Origin: Conchocele bisecta
Taxonomy: Eukaryota; Mollusca; Bivalvia; Lucinida; Thyasiridae
Length of the DNA stretch: 64,000 bases
Direction of reading: 5' to 3'
Assembly (NCBI GenBank): GCA_029237695.1
Contig: CM055268.1
Span: 55,513,131-55,577,130 of the forward strand
Both the position numbers and the translations under genes were made by a program. Below the pieces are notes generated by a model. That model did not search any database and was not told where the DNA came from. It saw only the letters and a program-made list of their open reading frames with translations. Below, piece by piece: positions 39,101-53,300 of the stretch (positions are counted from its first letter, which is position 1; each line of letters starts with the position of its first letter).

Positions 39101-42100
39101 GACGTTTCCCATTTGTGGCTGTGACTGGGTTTTGGGACATGTGTAGATCCTGATCAAATATAATACTCCTAGTCTGATGATGTGCTTATCCTGGTCAGAA
39201 TATGCGGATGCACAGACTGATCTACCCAGAATCCCCCCCCCCCCTGTAGCCTATTTCACCAACATTGCAAAGTATACTTTACCAGCAAAGTATACTTTGA
39301 GGGAGTAATCATTTATTTTTCCTGAAATGCATTATTTCATATAGAACTAACAACTGCATATATTTGATGATTACAAGTATGCAGAATTATTACATGTATA
39401 CTGAATTTATTACATCATCACAGCCAAATTGGCTGTGATAATGTAATAAATTCAGTATAATAAAAATTAATAAATTCATCATAAAATTGAAAATTTCTCC
39501 CTCAAAGTATACTTTGCTAGAAAAGTATACTTTGCAATGTTGGTGAAATAGGCTACAGTACTCCAGTCACCGCCACATTCCAGTTAGTGAAAATTCCTGC
39601 TTGCTACAAGCAAGCATTTTCGCTAAGTTAAACTGGAATGTGGCATGTATCCTTTCCATGTTGCAAGTGTGTTGTCAGCGGGGGTCGGGGTGGGGGTGGG
39701 GGTGTGTAGCTTGGTGTACTTCAAATTCTATTGACCAAATATTCCCAATCATATTCACAGCTATTATTTGATTTTAGATGGAGCTAGCGAGGGAGGAGAA
39801 ATGTGAATTCTTGCCTTTCCTGTCACCCCGTAATGTGATGATGAAGAATGGACGGGTGGCGGGCATGGAGTTTGTCCGCACCGAGCAGGACGACTCGGGC
39901 AACTGGGTGGAGGACCAGGAAGAGATTATCCGTATAAAGGCCGACACCATCATCTCTGCTTTTGGCTCTGGACTCGCAGATTCCGATGGTATGTTTACAA
40001 CTGTTAACAGTTTGCACGATGAGTGTACATGTGAAACGCTCGGCATAGAGATCACCGTCCCATTCCGGTATTTCCTTTTTGAATTATTTGCGTATGTACA
40101 TTTTTCCTTTGAAACCATCAGTAAAATTGTCTTCAAACGGTAATTATGCCTCGTCATCATCCACCCTATAACTCTGTAGACCACGTATGCGCCTCTCACA
40201 TGCAAGGTTGAGGTCAAAGGTTTATGTTACGTTTCTAAGTACAGCGTGCATCTACAGTGGGGTCAGCGTGTAAGTGCACACACGAACGAACACACAGGTT
40301 GGAACCAACCTGTCGTGTTCGTTCGTGTGTGCACTTACACGCTGACCCCACTGTATAACCTCTGATATACCCAGGACATCCAATACATAAGTATGGCACT
40401 TCATGCTCGACATGCTTGCCGTCGTCTTCTCGGCTGCGTCCATTTGTCTGTTGACAGAAATACATATCACACAACAGTACTACATTTACTCAAACTCATT
40501 GTTGCCCACTTCCAGTTCAGAAGGCGTTGGAGCCGCTCCAGTTTAACAGTTGGGGCCTGCCGCACGTTCACGAGGAGACGATGCAGTCCTCGGAGCCGTG
40601 GGTGTTCTGTGGTGGCGATGTCGCCGGCGTCGCCCAGACCAGTGTCGAGTCCGTCAACGACGGAAAACAGGCGTCCTGGCATCTTCACAAATACATTCAG
40701 GTGGGCACCATTCATACATCCTCAGTACATAGTGGCGGGTCGGTGACTGTGAACAGCATAGCCCCAGATCAGACTGTGCATCTGCACAGTCTGATCTGGG
40801 GCTATGCTGTTCACATGTGAATCATCTCGGCGCTAATCTGACTCAATGTAAGTTAGTAATACGTGTTTATCTTCGTGTAGCTGCTATTTAAAGGGTATTT
40901 TACAGTATAATTTAATTTTAATTATTGACAAATAGTATGGTGGGTTATAGTGCAATAATTGCAATGACATATTTACTTGTGTCATTTCCTTCATTGGCAC
41001 GCAAGTGTACTTTATCCGTCAACACAGTGCGTATGTACCGTGAAACAGGGTGCAGTGAAACATTTTAATATCCTGTCAATACGACCTAATTCCTGTATAT
41101 GAATATGTGTGGTTATTATTGTCGTACTAGTCGATCTTTAATTTTGAGGATGCGGCTGGGGTTATTTTTTATGGCATTTTAAAGCTATTTAAAAAATGAT
41201 GTGCTCAAATACTTGTCAATTTGTTCATATTAATACCAATGCATACCCATCACAGTATGTGCAGCTTGTATATAATAAATCAGCAATCGATTGGTATCTG
41301 AAAAGTGAAAAAAGTATCGGTCTACTGTTAGAAGGGCGGAAGGTGGATATCTGTATCCTACTGTTTGCTTGACAGCTTTTGCACGACGTCGAGATACCGG
41401 ATGAGCCGAGCCTTCCCAAGTTCTATACGCCCATCGACAACGTGGATGTTAGTGTCGAGATGTGTGGACTGAAGTTCCCGAATCCATTTGGCCTGGCGAG
41501 CGCCCCGCCAGCGACAAGCAGCGCCATGATACGGCGGGGATTCGAAGCTGGGTGGGGATTCACAGTCACCAAGACATTCTCTTTAGATAAGGTAAGACCC
41601 ACATAGTTAGTTATAGTGAGGATAGCTAGCTATTAACCCTTTCAACCCTAAGGAACTGGAATGGACTGTGATATGCTAATGTTCCGACCAATCCAATGGT
41701 CACAAAATGATTTTCAGATTTGTTATGAAAAAGGGGTGTTTTTGTTCTAAGAAATATGAAAATTACTTGCAAAAAGTGCAGATCCTGATGAGACGGCTCA
41801 TTACGAGACGGCTCATCTGGATCTGCACTGTTTGCATAAACCGCTATAGCGGGCTTTTGGGTTCAACGGGTTAACTGAATGACGTTTCTCTTCATGCACT
41901 ATGAGCATGTATACATATGGCATACCACTAATATTATTGTTTGTCTTTCGCGGTAAATGGCAAAAATCAAGTGGTAAGTTTGGTTCCACTGACCCTTCAA
42001 TTGTAATCACAGGGTATTAAAGTACACATTCCACTACATATTATTTATTATTATACGACCGTTTTTAAAAAACGGTACGTATTATGTTTTACCACACGGC

Positions 42101-44277
42101 AGGCGGGCGGGCGGACGGGCGGACGGGCGGGCGGGCAGCGGGCGGGCAGCGGGCGGGCGGGCGGCTGAAGAAAAAGTGCATAGTTCGTGTACACAACTGC
42201 TCCGAAACCGTTCAGTCGATCGATCTGAAACTATACACACATGCCGAAAAAATATTTTTTAACAAAAATATCACCTTTTTAACTTTGCCATTTTTTCTTC
42301 ATTTTTCTATACATTTCTATATACGGTACAGAGTTTGTGTACACAACTCCTCTGAAACCGTTCAGTCGATCGTTCTGAAATTATACACACATCATCTACA
42401 CATATTGCAGATGTGCACCTTGGTGTTTTTATGTCGAAAAAATATTTTTTAACAAACATATCACCTTTTTAACTTAGCCATTTTTTCTACATTTTTCTAT
42501 ACAATTCTATATACGGTACAGAGTTTCTGTACATAACTCCTCCGAAACCGTTCAGTCGATCGTTCTGAAACTATACACACGTATTCTACACATATTGAAG
42601 ATACGCACCTTGGTGTTTTTATGCGGGCAAAATATTTTTTAACAAAAATATCACCTTTTTAACTTTAGGCATTTTTTCTACATTTTTCTATACAATTCTA
42701 TATACGGTACAGAGTTTGTGTACAGAACTCCTCCGAAACTGTTCAGTCGATCGTTCTGAAACTATGCACACGTCTTCTACACATATTGAAGATGTGCATC
42801 TTGGTATTTTTATGCCGAAAAAATATTTTTTAACAAAAATATCACCTTTTTAACTTTAGGCATTTTTTCTACATTTTTCTATACAATTCTATATACGGTA
42901 CAGAGTTTGTGTACAGAACTCCTCCGAAACTGTTCAGTCGATCGTTCTGAAACTATGCACACGTCTTCTACATATATTGAAGATGTGCATCTTGGTGTTT
43001 TTATGCCGAAAACATATTTTTTAACAAAAATATCGCCTTTTTAACTTAGCCATTTGTTCTACATTATTGTATCCAATTCCCTATCATTTCTACTTTACAC
43101 TCTACTTTTCTATCTCTGCCTAAATTAGTATACATGTTTAGCACAACGAGATGAAGAAATAATGCTATAGACTTTCAAATTTTCATTAATGTTTCTTGCC
43201 TTGGTGACAGCTTCACATTTCTGCATCTTCGCTGTCTGGCCCATATTCGACGGGCGTATTTTGTGACTTGCGGCACGTATCGGATCTACTGTCGTTATTC
43301 GATGTGGCCATGCTATGTCGTCCTTTTAGAATATGTTTGTGCATTAACCCTTTGAACCCGAAAGCCCGCTATAGCGGGGTTTGCAAACAGTGCAGATCCA
43401 GATGAGCCGGCTCGTAACGAGCCGTCTCATCAGGATCTGCACTTTTTGCAAGTAAATTTCATATTATTTGGAACAAAAACAACCCCTTTTCATAAATTAA
43501 CTAATGTGAAAATAATTTTGTGATGATTGGATTGGTCGGAAAATTAGCATATCAAACTCCATTCTAGTTATACTTATGGTTGAAAGGGTTAAGCTCTTCC
43601 TACATCCGCCACATGATGTATGGAATGGAAGGTATAGTATGGAAGGTTTGACCAGTGTACTGTGAACACAGAAACAATGGAAGTGAAGTTTGTATTATTT
43701 CATATTATTGTTTTACATGATACAATGTATATGATTATTCTCAGTAAAATATATTTACTTGAAATGAAACCTTACAATATGGTGATACATGGATGTCTGC
43801 AGCTGTGTGTCGGGTCTATTAAATAAGTCGGGTGTAATTTATAAACATATGTATGTATTACTGTGGCGTCCATTTAGATGTCCTGTTTGATGCGGGCGCA
43901 CGATTCACCCAAATCCTCCCCAAATCCTCATGTAATGAATAAGTTATCAAATTAATATGTCTCAAAGCCTTTTAATATCGTTCTTAAGAAGTTGTTGAAC
44001 CTGATTTGAATACGTTTTTATGGTAAAAAGTGTCTTATTTTGATGTTTTAATTTAACTTAGGCATTCTAACAGCCAAGGGAGATCATCCAAAATAAATTA
44101 TGAGATAAATGCAAGGGAGATAAATGTTGTTTAATTACCCTTCGCTGGCTCCCAACCACCACCCAAACAAATGGGCTAGAACTTGCTGCATATCGGGCCC
44201 CACAGGTACTGCATAGACACTTCACATTTACGGACGTGTTCATATTTTAAAGCTATATATGTGCTGAGGTTGGTTGG

Positions 44278-44321
<44 letters not shown>

Positions 44322-47300
44322 GATAAAAAACAGATGAATAGTATTATACACATTTGGAATGGTAAATAACTTGCATGTTTCAATTGACCAAAATGGGTCA
44401 AACAACATAATGCCTAAGTTAAATTAAAACATCGAAATAAGACTCTTCTTACCATAAAAACGTATTCAAATCGGGTTCAATAACTTCTTAAGAACGATAT
44501 TAAAAGGTTTTGAGACATATTAATTGGATAACGTATTCATTACATGAGGATTTGGGGAATATTTGGGGGGAAAAGGAGGATTTGGGGAGGATTTGGGTGA
44601 ATCGTGCGGCCCGCTTGATGTTATGTGCTCGGGCTGCAATTTTCTATTAATTTATTCATTATGATATAATAATTATATGTAGACCGGGGGATCACCGTAT
44701 ATGGCCCATTACTAGCTGATACACTCAGTGGTGAGCTTTATGTAGCGCATGGGTACTATCGCCTTATACAGGCTAAAGTTGATATACGATTGTGCCGATG
44801 CTTGCTACGTCGACACAGGTCTGGTTGAGGTCCGAGACAATAAGTTAGCCGACAAACAAAACACCTAGCACAACTCCCTACATCCGCCACGGGATGGGAG
44901 GGTATAGTATTACGTATATCTTTATGCTGATTCCATACTGAAGTTGTTGAAGGAACGTAAGCTAGTTTCCATTGTTCTCATCAAAAACATGCATTGACAA
45001 CATTTTAGTATCATTTTCAATGGAAATGAATTGGAAATGATTCTAAAGTGGTGTCAAATCATGCTTTTATTGAGACAGAAGCCAACATATAAAATATTCG
45101 TGTCAAGCATTTTAAGGGTTAGTAAATCAATATACGTACCTCCAGGACCTGGTGACGAACGTGTCGCCGCGAATTGTGCGCGGCACGACGTCGGGTCACA
45201 TGTATGGCCCGGGCCAGGGCTCCTTCCTTAACATCGAGCTCATCAGTGAGAAGACAGCCGAGTATTGGTGCCAGAGCGTCACCGAACTCAAACGGGATTT
45301 CCCGGAAAAGGTAAATGCTGTCATCGCAGTAACCCGAATTTCGTGTTATTGCCGCAGTTGTTTGACTCATTTAGCGCGGCTGTCATTTCAACAGTTGTTC
45401 AATACGAGTTTGTGTTGCAATACTGACATAGGTGCAGCAAATAAACACTTGTAATGTATATGTTTGTTGTTGATGTGTTAGCAATTGGATTTACATTTAT
45501 TGAGCATAGGCTGCATATGCATCACTAGTATCATGGATCCGATCTGTGTATTGTATCGCATAATGTTCGTCGCACTGACGTTAGTGGAAAGTTAGACATT
45601 GCGGTCACAATTCTGGCGTCGTCGTAGGCGTTGTCGGCGTCAATACATTTGGATGTTCATCCACATTTTGTAGATCTCCTGATACGATAATCCGATCATT
45701 ACCAAACTTCATCAATAGCTTCCTTACATTGGTGGCTATCCATCCAGTATCATTCGGGTGACCTGTGGTTTAGTCATTCTGCTCGAACCTCACAACATAC
45801 ACTACAGTGTCCATGCGTGGATACAGAAATAACAATGTGACCACATGCATGTCCATCTGAATGTTTGCCAAATATGCTTGATTTACAAAATGTAGCTAGC
45901 TACATTTTGTAAATCAAGCATATTTGTCAAACGCACTAGCTAGTATGTGTATACAATACAAATGTATAATGTGTATAGTAGTGCAGTAAATTCCTGCATA
46001 CTAGAGCAATGCACTATGACGTTTAATAACAACAAGCCTTATATTCATTAACTGTCAGCGCTCCAGATAAGGAATTAGTAATTGAGTATTGTCACTCCAT
46101 CATTTCTTAAGCAATTGGGTATTTCAAAATTTGAATTGGGTAAAATGAAATTACACTACGGTTTTCACATCAACAGACAGCAATTATTGAATAGTTTGCT
46201 TCGAAATTAAAGCAAGTATTGGCAGACAATTCTAATGAAATACCAAGATGTGTTTTCTTAGAAAATAAGAAAAATATGCTATATTTGTGGTCTGTTTATT
46301 GTTTTTTGCAGCATGATAAATGTACCATAAAATTTGTATGGCTTTTTGATACTCGCCACTTCTGATTTCAATTGTGTTTTTGGCAATTTTAATTGGGTAT
46401 TTCAGCAAATACGCAGCTTATCTGGAGCTCTGACTGTTAACATGTATAACATGTGTTCGATATACAATTATTGTAGATCGTTATTGCGAGCATCATGTGC
46501 AGCTACAACAAGGAGGATTGGACGGAACTGGCTATCAAGGCAGAGGTATGTGCATTGCTACACATTGATCACCTGCTGAATATAGAGAATAGTAGGTTAG
46601 TGCCGTGAATGGGAAAAAATATCCGGCAAGGCTCAAGAATTTCTTTATTTCTCATCAGAAGTATATGTTGTGACCACTCATTTGAACCGTCTCGCCGAGA
46701 CGGTTCAAATGAGTGGTCACAACATATATTTTGGTTCAGAAATAAGGAAAATAGATAGAGAATAGTAGGTTAGTGGCGTGAATGGGAAAAAATATCTGGC
46801 AAGGCTTAGCAAACGGGATGGGCGAGGCTCCCGTTTCCATGCCGCGCCAGATATTTTTCCAATTCACGGCACTAACCTACTATTCTATTTATCCAGTCAA
46901 CACTACAAATAGCTTTAAAATGCAAAAAAATAACCCCAGCCGCATCCTCAAAATCGGAGAATCTAACCGCACATATTCATATACACAGTAATTGGTCGTA
47001 TTGGCAGTATTTCAAAATGTTTCACGGCACCGTGTATCACGGCACATACGCACTGCGTGGACGGGATAAATATGGAATTTGTCACGTCTGTAACCAGCGT
47101 GGCTCCTGTTGAGCATGCGCAACTGTGTAAACATGCATCAGGTCGATGTCTTAAACTTGTAAGTTGTGTCACCTGACTGCCCAAACTGTATTCATCTAAC
47201 ACTCTACAATCGGAACACACTTTTATGTGTATGTAACTTTTGAAATATCTTCTTTTCTTTTGTTCTTATTTATCAATGACAGTATATGTTGTCGTTCGGA

Positions 47301-50300
47301 CTCCACGCACTTTAAACAGACCAAATGTTTTTCAAACTACAGTATACACAATAACGCATGGTTTTATTCCTTAAATACACGGCGACGTTCCGCGTGTTAT
47401 GTGTTCCGCCATTGTTTCAGAAAGCGGGAGCCGATGCCCTGGAACTGAACCTGTCGTGTCCCCACGGGATGGGGGAGCGGGGGATGGGGCTGGCTTGCGG
47501 ACAGGACCCGGAACTTGTCAGGAATATATGTCGCTGGCTCAGACAGGCCGTCAAGATCCCATTCTTCGCAAAACTGACACCCAATGTGACAAACATTGTT
47601 GATATTGCTACTGCAGCATACGAAGGTAATTAGATGAAATTGTATCCAGTCATATGTGGAAAGCAGAAGGAATATCATTTGTTCTCTAATTGCATGTCGC
47701 CACGTCACTATCTGGATGTGTATACATAAAAATAACATCTCGGGATTATATGTTATTTATTTACACGGTAACCATCACGATGTAAAACGGTTCATAATGC
47801 ACTTGACAAATTTGTAGGAAAAGCGGACGGCGTAACAGCCACCAACACAGTCTCAGGGTTGATGGGCTTGAATGCCGCTGGTGAACCGTGGCCTAAGGTC
47901 GGCAGCGAGAAACGTACAACTTACGGGGGTGTGTCCGGCAATGCAATCCGACCAATCGCATTGCGAGCTGTCTCGGCCATTGCTAGAGCATTACCTGGTT
48001 TCCCGATTCTTGCAACTGGTGGTATCGACTCAGCCGAAGCCGGGTTACAGTTTCTGCATACGGGAGCTTCCGTTCTACAGGTATTTGCTGTTCTCAGTGT
48101 TTTATATGACGAATCAAGACAATAAATTTCCGTATTCATGTACCTATCACTTCTCTCCGGCGCACTATCACTTCTCTCCGGCGCAAAGTGTGGGATGTGA
48201 CATATCCGGGAACATAGACGTAAACATACGCGTCACATGCGAGAATTACTCGGCAAAAATATCCGTTTGGGGATATTAGGCGTTTACAAATACATGTAAG
48301 CCCGTCTAATCGGGTGTAGGAAAATTCTGTTTAACCCTTTCCCTGTTTTGCGATATTTCGACTCTTCCAAATCGAAAACATCTGAATAAAAGAATCAAAT
48401 GCTGGGTCAAATGATGGTTAAATTATCTGATAGAGTAGAAAACATTGTGGGAAAAGGAGAAATTGCTTGTTACAAGCAATTTCTCCTTTTCCCACAATGT
48501 TTTCTAAAGACATCTTCTGCAGAGGCGTGAAAAGTCGTTTCTATCAGGGAAAGGGTTAATAATCCCATATAAATGATGTTTAGTTTAGTGAAATAGTTAT
48601 GTGGCAACAATTAAGATTGCGCAGAAAAAAACATTAAAATTTGTATAATAGAAGATCTATATGCATTTTATTTTGTATGCTGATTACGACTTGCCAATGA
48701 ATTGTGTGATCGACAGAATGCTTTACGTTCAACTTGAAGGTACTAACAATATTTCACTTGCATTTGTATACAGTGTATACATTGTACCTGAATCCAAAAT
48801 TATATATACAAATGATTTATATATTGAGACTTATCACACGTCATGGTTTGCAGTGCGCTAATTGTGAACCAAAGGGCCGTTTCACTAAACTAAAATAAGG
48901 GCCGTTTCACTAAACTAAAATGTTCGTAAGTGCAAATTTAGGATCGTCTGGAAAGTTCAATTGATAGATTTACATTTATTGAGCGTAGGCTGCATATGCA
49001 GCCTATGCTCAATAAATGTAAATCCAATAATTGTTTACAAGAAAACATTGTTAATGTGAAATTTACAGACTATCATAATTTTGCAATTACAAACATTTTA
49101 ATCGTACGAAGTTTAGTGAAACGGGCTCCAGGACTTCAATCTGATCGACGACTACGTGTATGTGAACAGCCTAAAGGCACTGCTCTGTTTTCAATCATGA
49201 ACAGATATGATCATCAGAGATGGATGACTGTGAAACATATCAATATTAACAGCGTCAACCCTACAACCCATGACGCATTTCCAGAACACTGTAGATCCTG
49301 ATCAGACCTCTCATCAGCATCTGCAGTGTTTGACAGTATTTTTCAGATATTTAAAAAGATACACTTATCTGGTTAAGTTAGTATCCCGGAACTGAGCATA
49401 TAACTATCAATATGGTATATTTATCAGGGAAAAGGTTAAAGATACTACGGTTTTCTGGGTGTCTGGTTTAGAGTAGTTCCACTATAACTGTAATGCCCAG
49501 ATGTCATAATTTTGCAGATCAATTATGTAATCTGTACTGTCTAAACTATGGTTCCAGTGCGCCTGAACCCATTCACCCCTAAATTAACTGGAATTGATTT
49601 TGATATGGTAACTTTGCAACCAATCCAATCGTCACAAAATTACTCATTTATGAAAAGGGGGTGTTTTTGCTCGCAAACATATGAAAAATTACTTTCAAAC
49701 AATGCAGATCCCGTCTCATCTGGATCTGCACTGTGTGCCAATACCAATATACATGTATGTGGTGTTGAAAGGGTCAATGCCCATATGCTAAATTCAGCTT
49801 ACTTATACCATACGAACCGTGTAGATTTGCAGTTCCATACAGAACCAGGACTTCACGTTGATCGACGACTATGTGAGCGGGCTGCAGGCGCTACTATACC
49901 TGAAGGGCATGGACGAGATGGCGGCCTGGGACGGACAGAGCCCGCCCACCGTGAAACACCAGCAGGGCAAACCTGTGCCCAAACTCAACGACATCATCGG
50001 CAAGGTGGGGCGTGTGCAACCATGTGTAATTAACAATATTACTGTACATCCCGTATCAAAACCTCATTGTTCATACTACTCCTTAGTTGTTGCTGGTACG
50101 TTAACCCTTTCACCTCTAAGTAACTGAATGGGCTGCGATATGTTAATTTTGCAACCAATCCAATCATCGCAAAATGATTTTCAGACTATTCCATTTATAA
50201 AAAGGGGGTATTTGTTGTTCTCAAAAATATGAAAATTACTTTCAAACAGTGCAGATCCTGATGAGACGAGCCGGCTCATCTGTATCTGCACTGTTTGCAT

Positions 50301-53300
50301 AAACCGATATAGCGGGCTTTCGAGTTCAAAGGGTTAAACCAGCTCATAGTTCACTTACTGTAGACACGTGTACATACATGTACGTTCTACTTAATATACG
50401 TGTGACCCGTGACAAGAAACAGTGAGTTTGTAATTGTTTTTAGCACCTTAACTAGTTTCACGATATGCGGCTGGTGACGTCTAGTGAGTGATAACATCCT
50501 GCATGTATGCAGCCCAAATATGCCATCTGTACTGTCTATACTAGGGATCCAGTGCACCTTAACCCATTCACCCCTAAGTTAACTGGAATGGATTTTGATA
50601 TGGTAATTTTGCAAGTGGAAGCATGCGATGGGTAATTTAACGATCGGGATTCGTCCTTACCGGTATCCCGAACGGAGTTCTTGTTTTGCCCTCTGGTACG
50701 TCTTCGGCATTCTTGTATTTAAGGGTTTAATCTGATTATACCCCTTGTTTGAGTAATTTTTACTAATCCTATTACTTTTAAGGGAAGGGCCATGTGACTT
50801 TGGTGTGGTATGGACCTGGCACCAGGTCAGGCTATTTTTATCCTCCCTCCCCCAATGCAGCAGGTTGAATGCGGGATCGAACCCGTTGGCCTGGCTTTAA
50901 ATGACCTTAGGCTGTTGATAGGCCGTTAAACATCATTAAGCAAACAAAACTACATGTATTACATGAAAACATGTCTTGGCATTTCATTAGAATTGTCTCC
51001 TTGGAGACAATTCTAATGAAATACCAAGATGCAGCCGGCATATCTAGCTACATGTAGAGGTATGTTGATAGTTAGCTGCAGTCGGGGCCATTGTACATTC
51101 ATTGCATGTGCAAATACAGTAATAGTTGTAAGCACACATGTATGAACTACTTTAAATGTTACATTCAATTATTTTAACCACTTTGTTTTATACGATTCTG
51201 TACCTGGGACCATTGCAGAGTCTGCCATCATTCGGTCCGTACAAGGAGAAGCGGGAAGAGATAATTGACGCCCACTGCAAAACGGCCGAACTGCTAGCTG
51301 ATGAAAACCGTCCATCACCCATCCGTCCGGCTCTACAACCGAAAAAGCCTATCCCGACTGTGAAGGTATGTAAATGTGCATGTATGTGTACCTGGGGGCC
51401 GTTTCACTAATCTTCGTATGACTAAGAAGTTCATAAGTGCAAAATTGCAATCCACAATAACATTTGTTCCGACAGTTAATTTTGGAAAATAATTTGTGGA
51501 CGTGCTGCAGTTAATGACACGAACCCGTAGTACAAACTGGTAGGATTAGAGCAACACGTTAATGTGAGGAAAAAAATCATAGAAATCTTAATACTAACAT
51601 CTTTTTCGTACAAAGTTTATTAGAACGGGCCCCCCCCCCCCCCCCCGGGGGCCGTTTCACTAAACTGCGGTCGACTAAAATGTTAGTAAGTGTAAAATTA
51701 TGATAGTCTATAAATTTCACATTAACATAGTTTTCTTGTAAACAAATACTGGATTTACATTGATTGAGTAGCAGCCTATGTTCAATAAATGTAAATTCAT
51801 GCATTGAAATTTCCAGACGATCCTAAATTTGCACTTACAACATTTTAGTCGCACAAAGTTTAGTTGAAACGGCCCCCTGTTATGTATACATTGTACTTAT
51901 TATGTGACCGTGGCTGAAGAAATAGGCATTCATAGCCATTGCAACCAGTGTAGTTCCAGATCAGTCTGCGCAGTTTTTCCCAATGCAAAATGTGTAACTA
52001 TGTAGTATACAGGTAATAATGTATATAATTAGTTAAACCCGACATCATCGGATGTTTATATCAGTTGTTGTACTTAAAGAGTACATATTTTGTTTCATAG
52101 TTATTCATAGAACCGAATATCGAAGAAACGTGCACAATTAGTGCACGTTTCTTTGATATTCGATTCTATGAATGTTAATACTAGAAGTATGAATACATAC
52201 TAAGGCATATATCACGTCATATGGATGAAACATGATCACATCGCTGGGTAAATCTACACACTAGTTTTATTACGTGTTAATTTGTATATGAAAATGTAAA
52301 ATTGAATATCTGCACAAATGTACCTCAATTATTTGCAGGATGTGATAGGCCGTGCGCTGTCCATGATCGGTTCCTATGGCGAGCTAAACAACAAAGAACA
52401 AGTGGTAGCGCTTATTGATGAGGTAACGACATTCAGTACATTAGATGGTGCTGCTGTGAAGTGGCACCACACTAGCGTCTGTTTCACCAAACCTGAACAA
52501 ATTTTACAGCCATATTAACAATGCAAAAACAATAGAAAACAAGTTACATTTCGAAAATCGGTCCACTATTTCTGAAAACATTCTCCATATTAAATCCCCA
52601 TAGACATCTTCACTCTGTGAAGATGTCTATGGGGATTTAACATATGGAAATTGTTTTTTTCGCAATAAAATCAATATTGGACCAAATTTCACAAAGTAGG
52701 CTCATTGTTAAATTTTGCTACAGTTGAATATTATCGAACAATATACATGTATTGCTTTTGCATTATTTATATAGCCGTAAAATTTGGGCACGTTTCGTGA
52801 AACAGACAGTAAGTAGTGTCGTTTAACACCACATTAACCCTTTCACCCCTAAGTAACTGGGGTCGTTTCACTAAACTTTGTACGACTAAAATGTTCGTAA
52901 GTGCAAATTTTGGATCATCTGGGAATTTCAATTGATGGATTTACATTTATTGAGCATATGCTGCATATGCAGCCTATGCTCAATAAATGTAAATCCAATA
53001 ATTTTGTACAAGAAAACATTGTCAATGTGAACTTTACAGATTATCATAATTTTGCACTTACGAACATTTTAGTCGTACGAAGTTTAGTGAAACGTGCCCC
53101 TGAAATGGAATTTGATGTGTTAATTTTGCAATCAATCCAAACGGCACATAATGATTTTCAAACTAGTCGATTTATGAAAAAGGGGTGTTTTTGTTCTCAA
53201 AAGATATGAAACTTACTTGCAAAAAGTGCAGATCCTGATGAGACGGCTCGTCACGAGCCGGCTCATCTGGATCGACACTGTTTGTCAATACCACTATACA

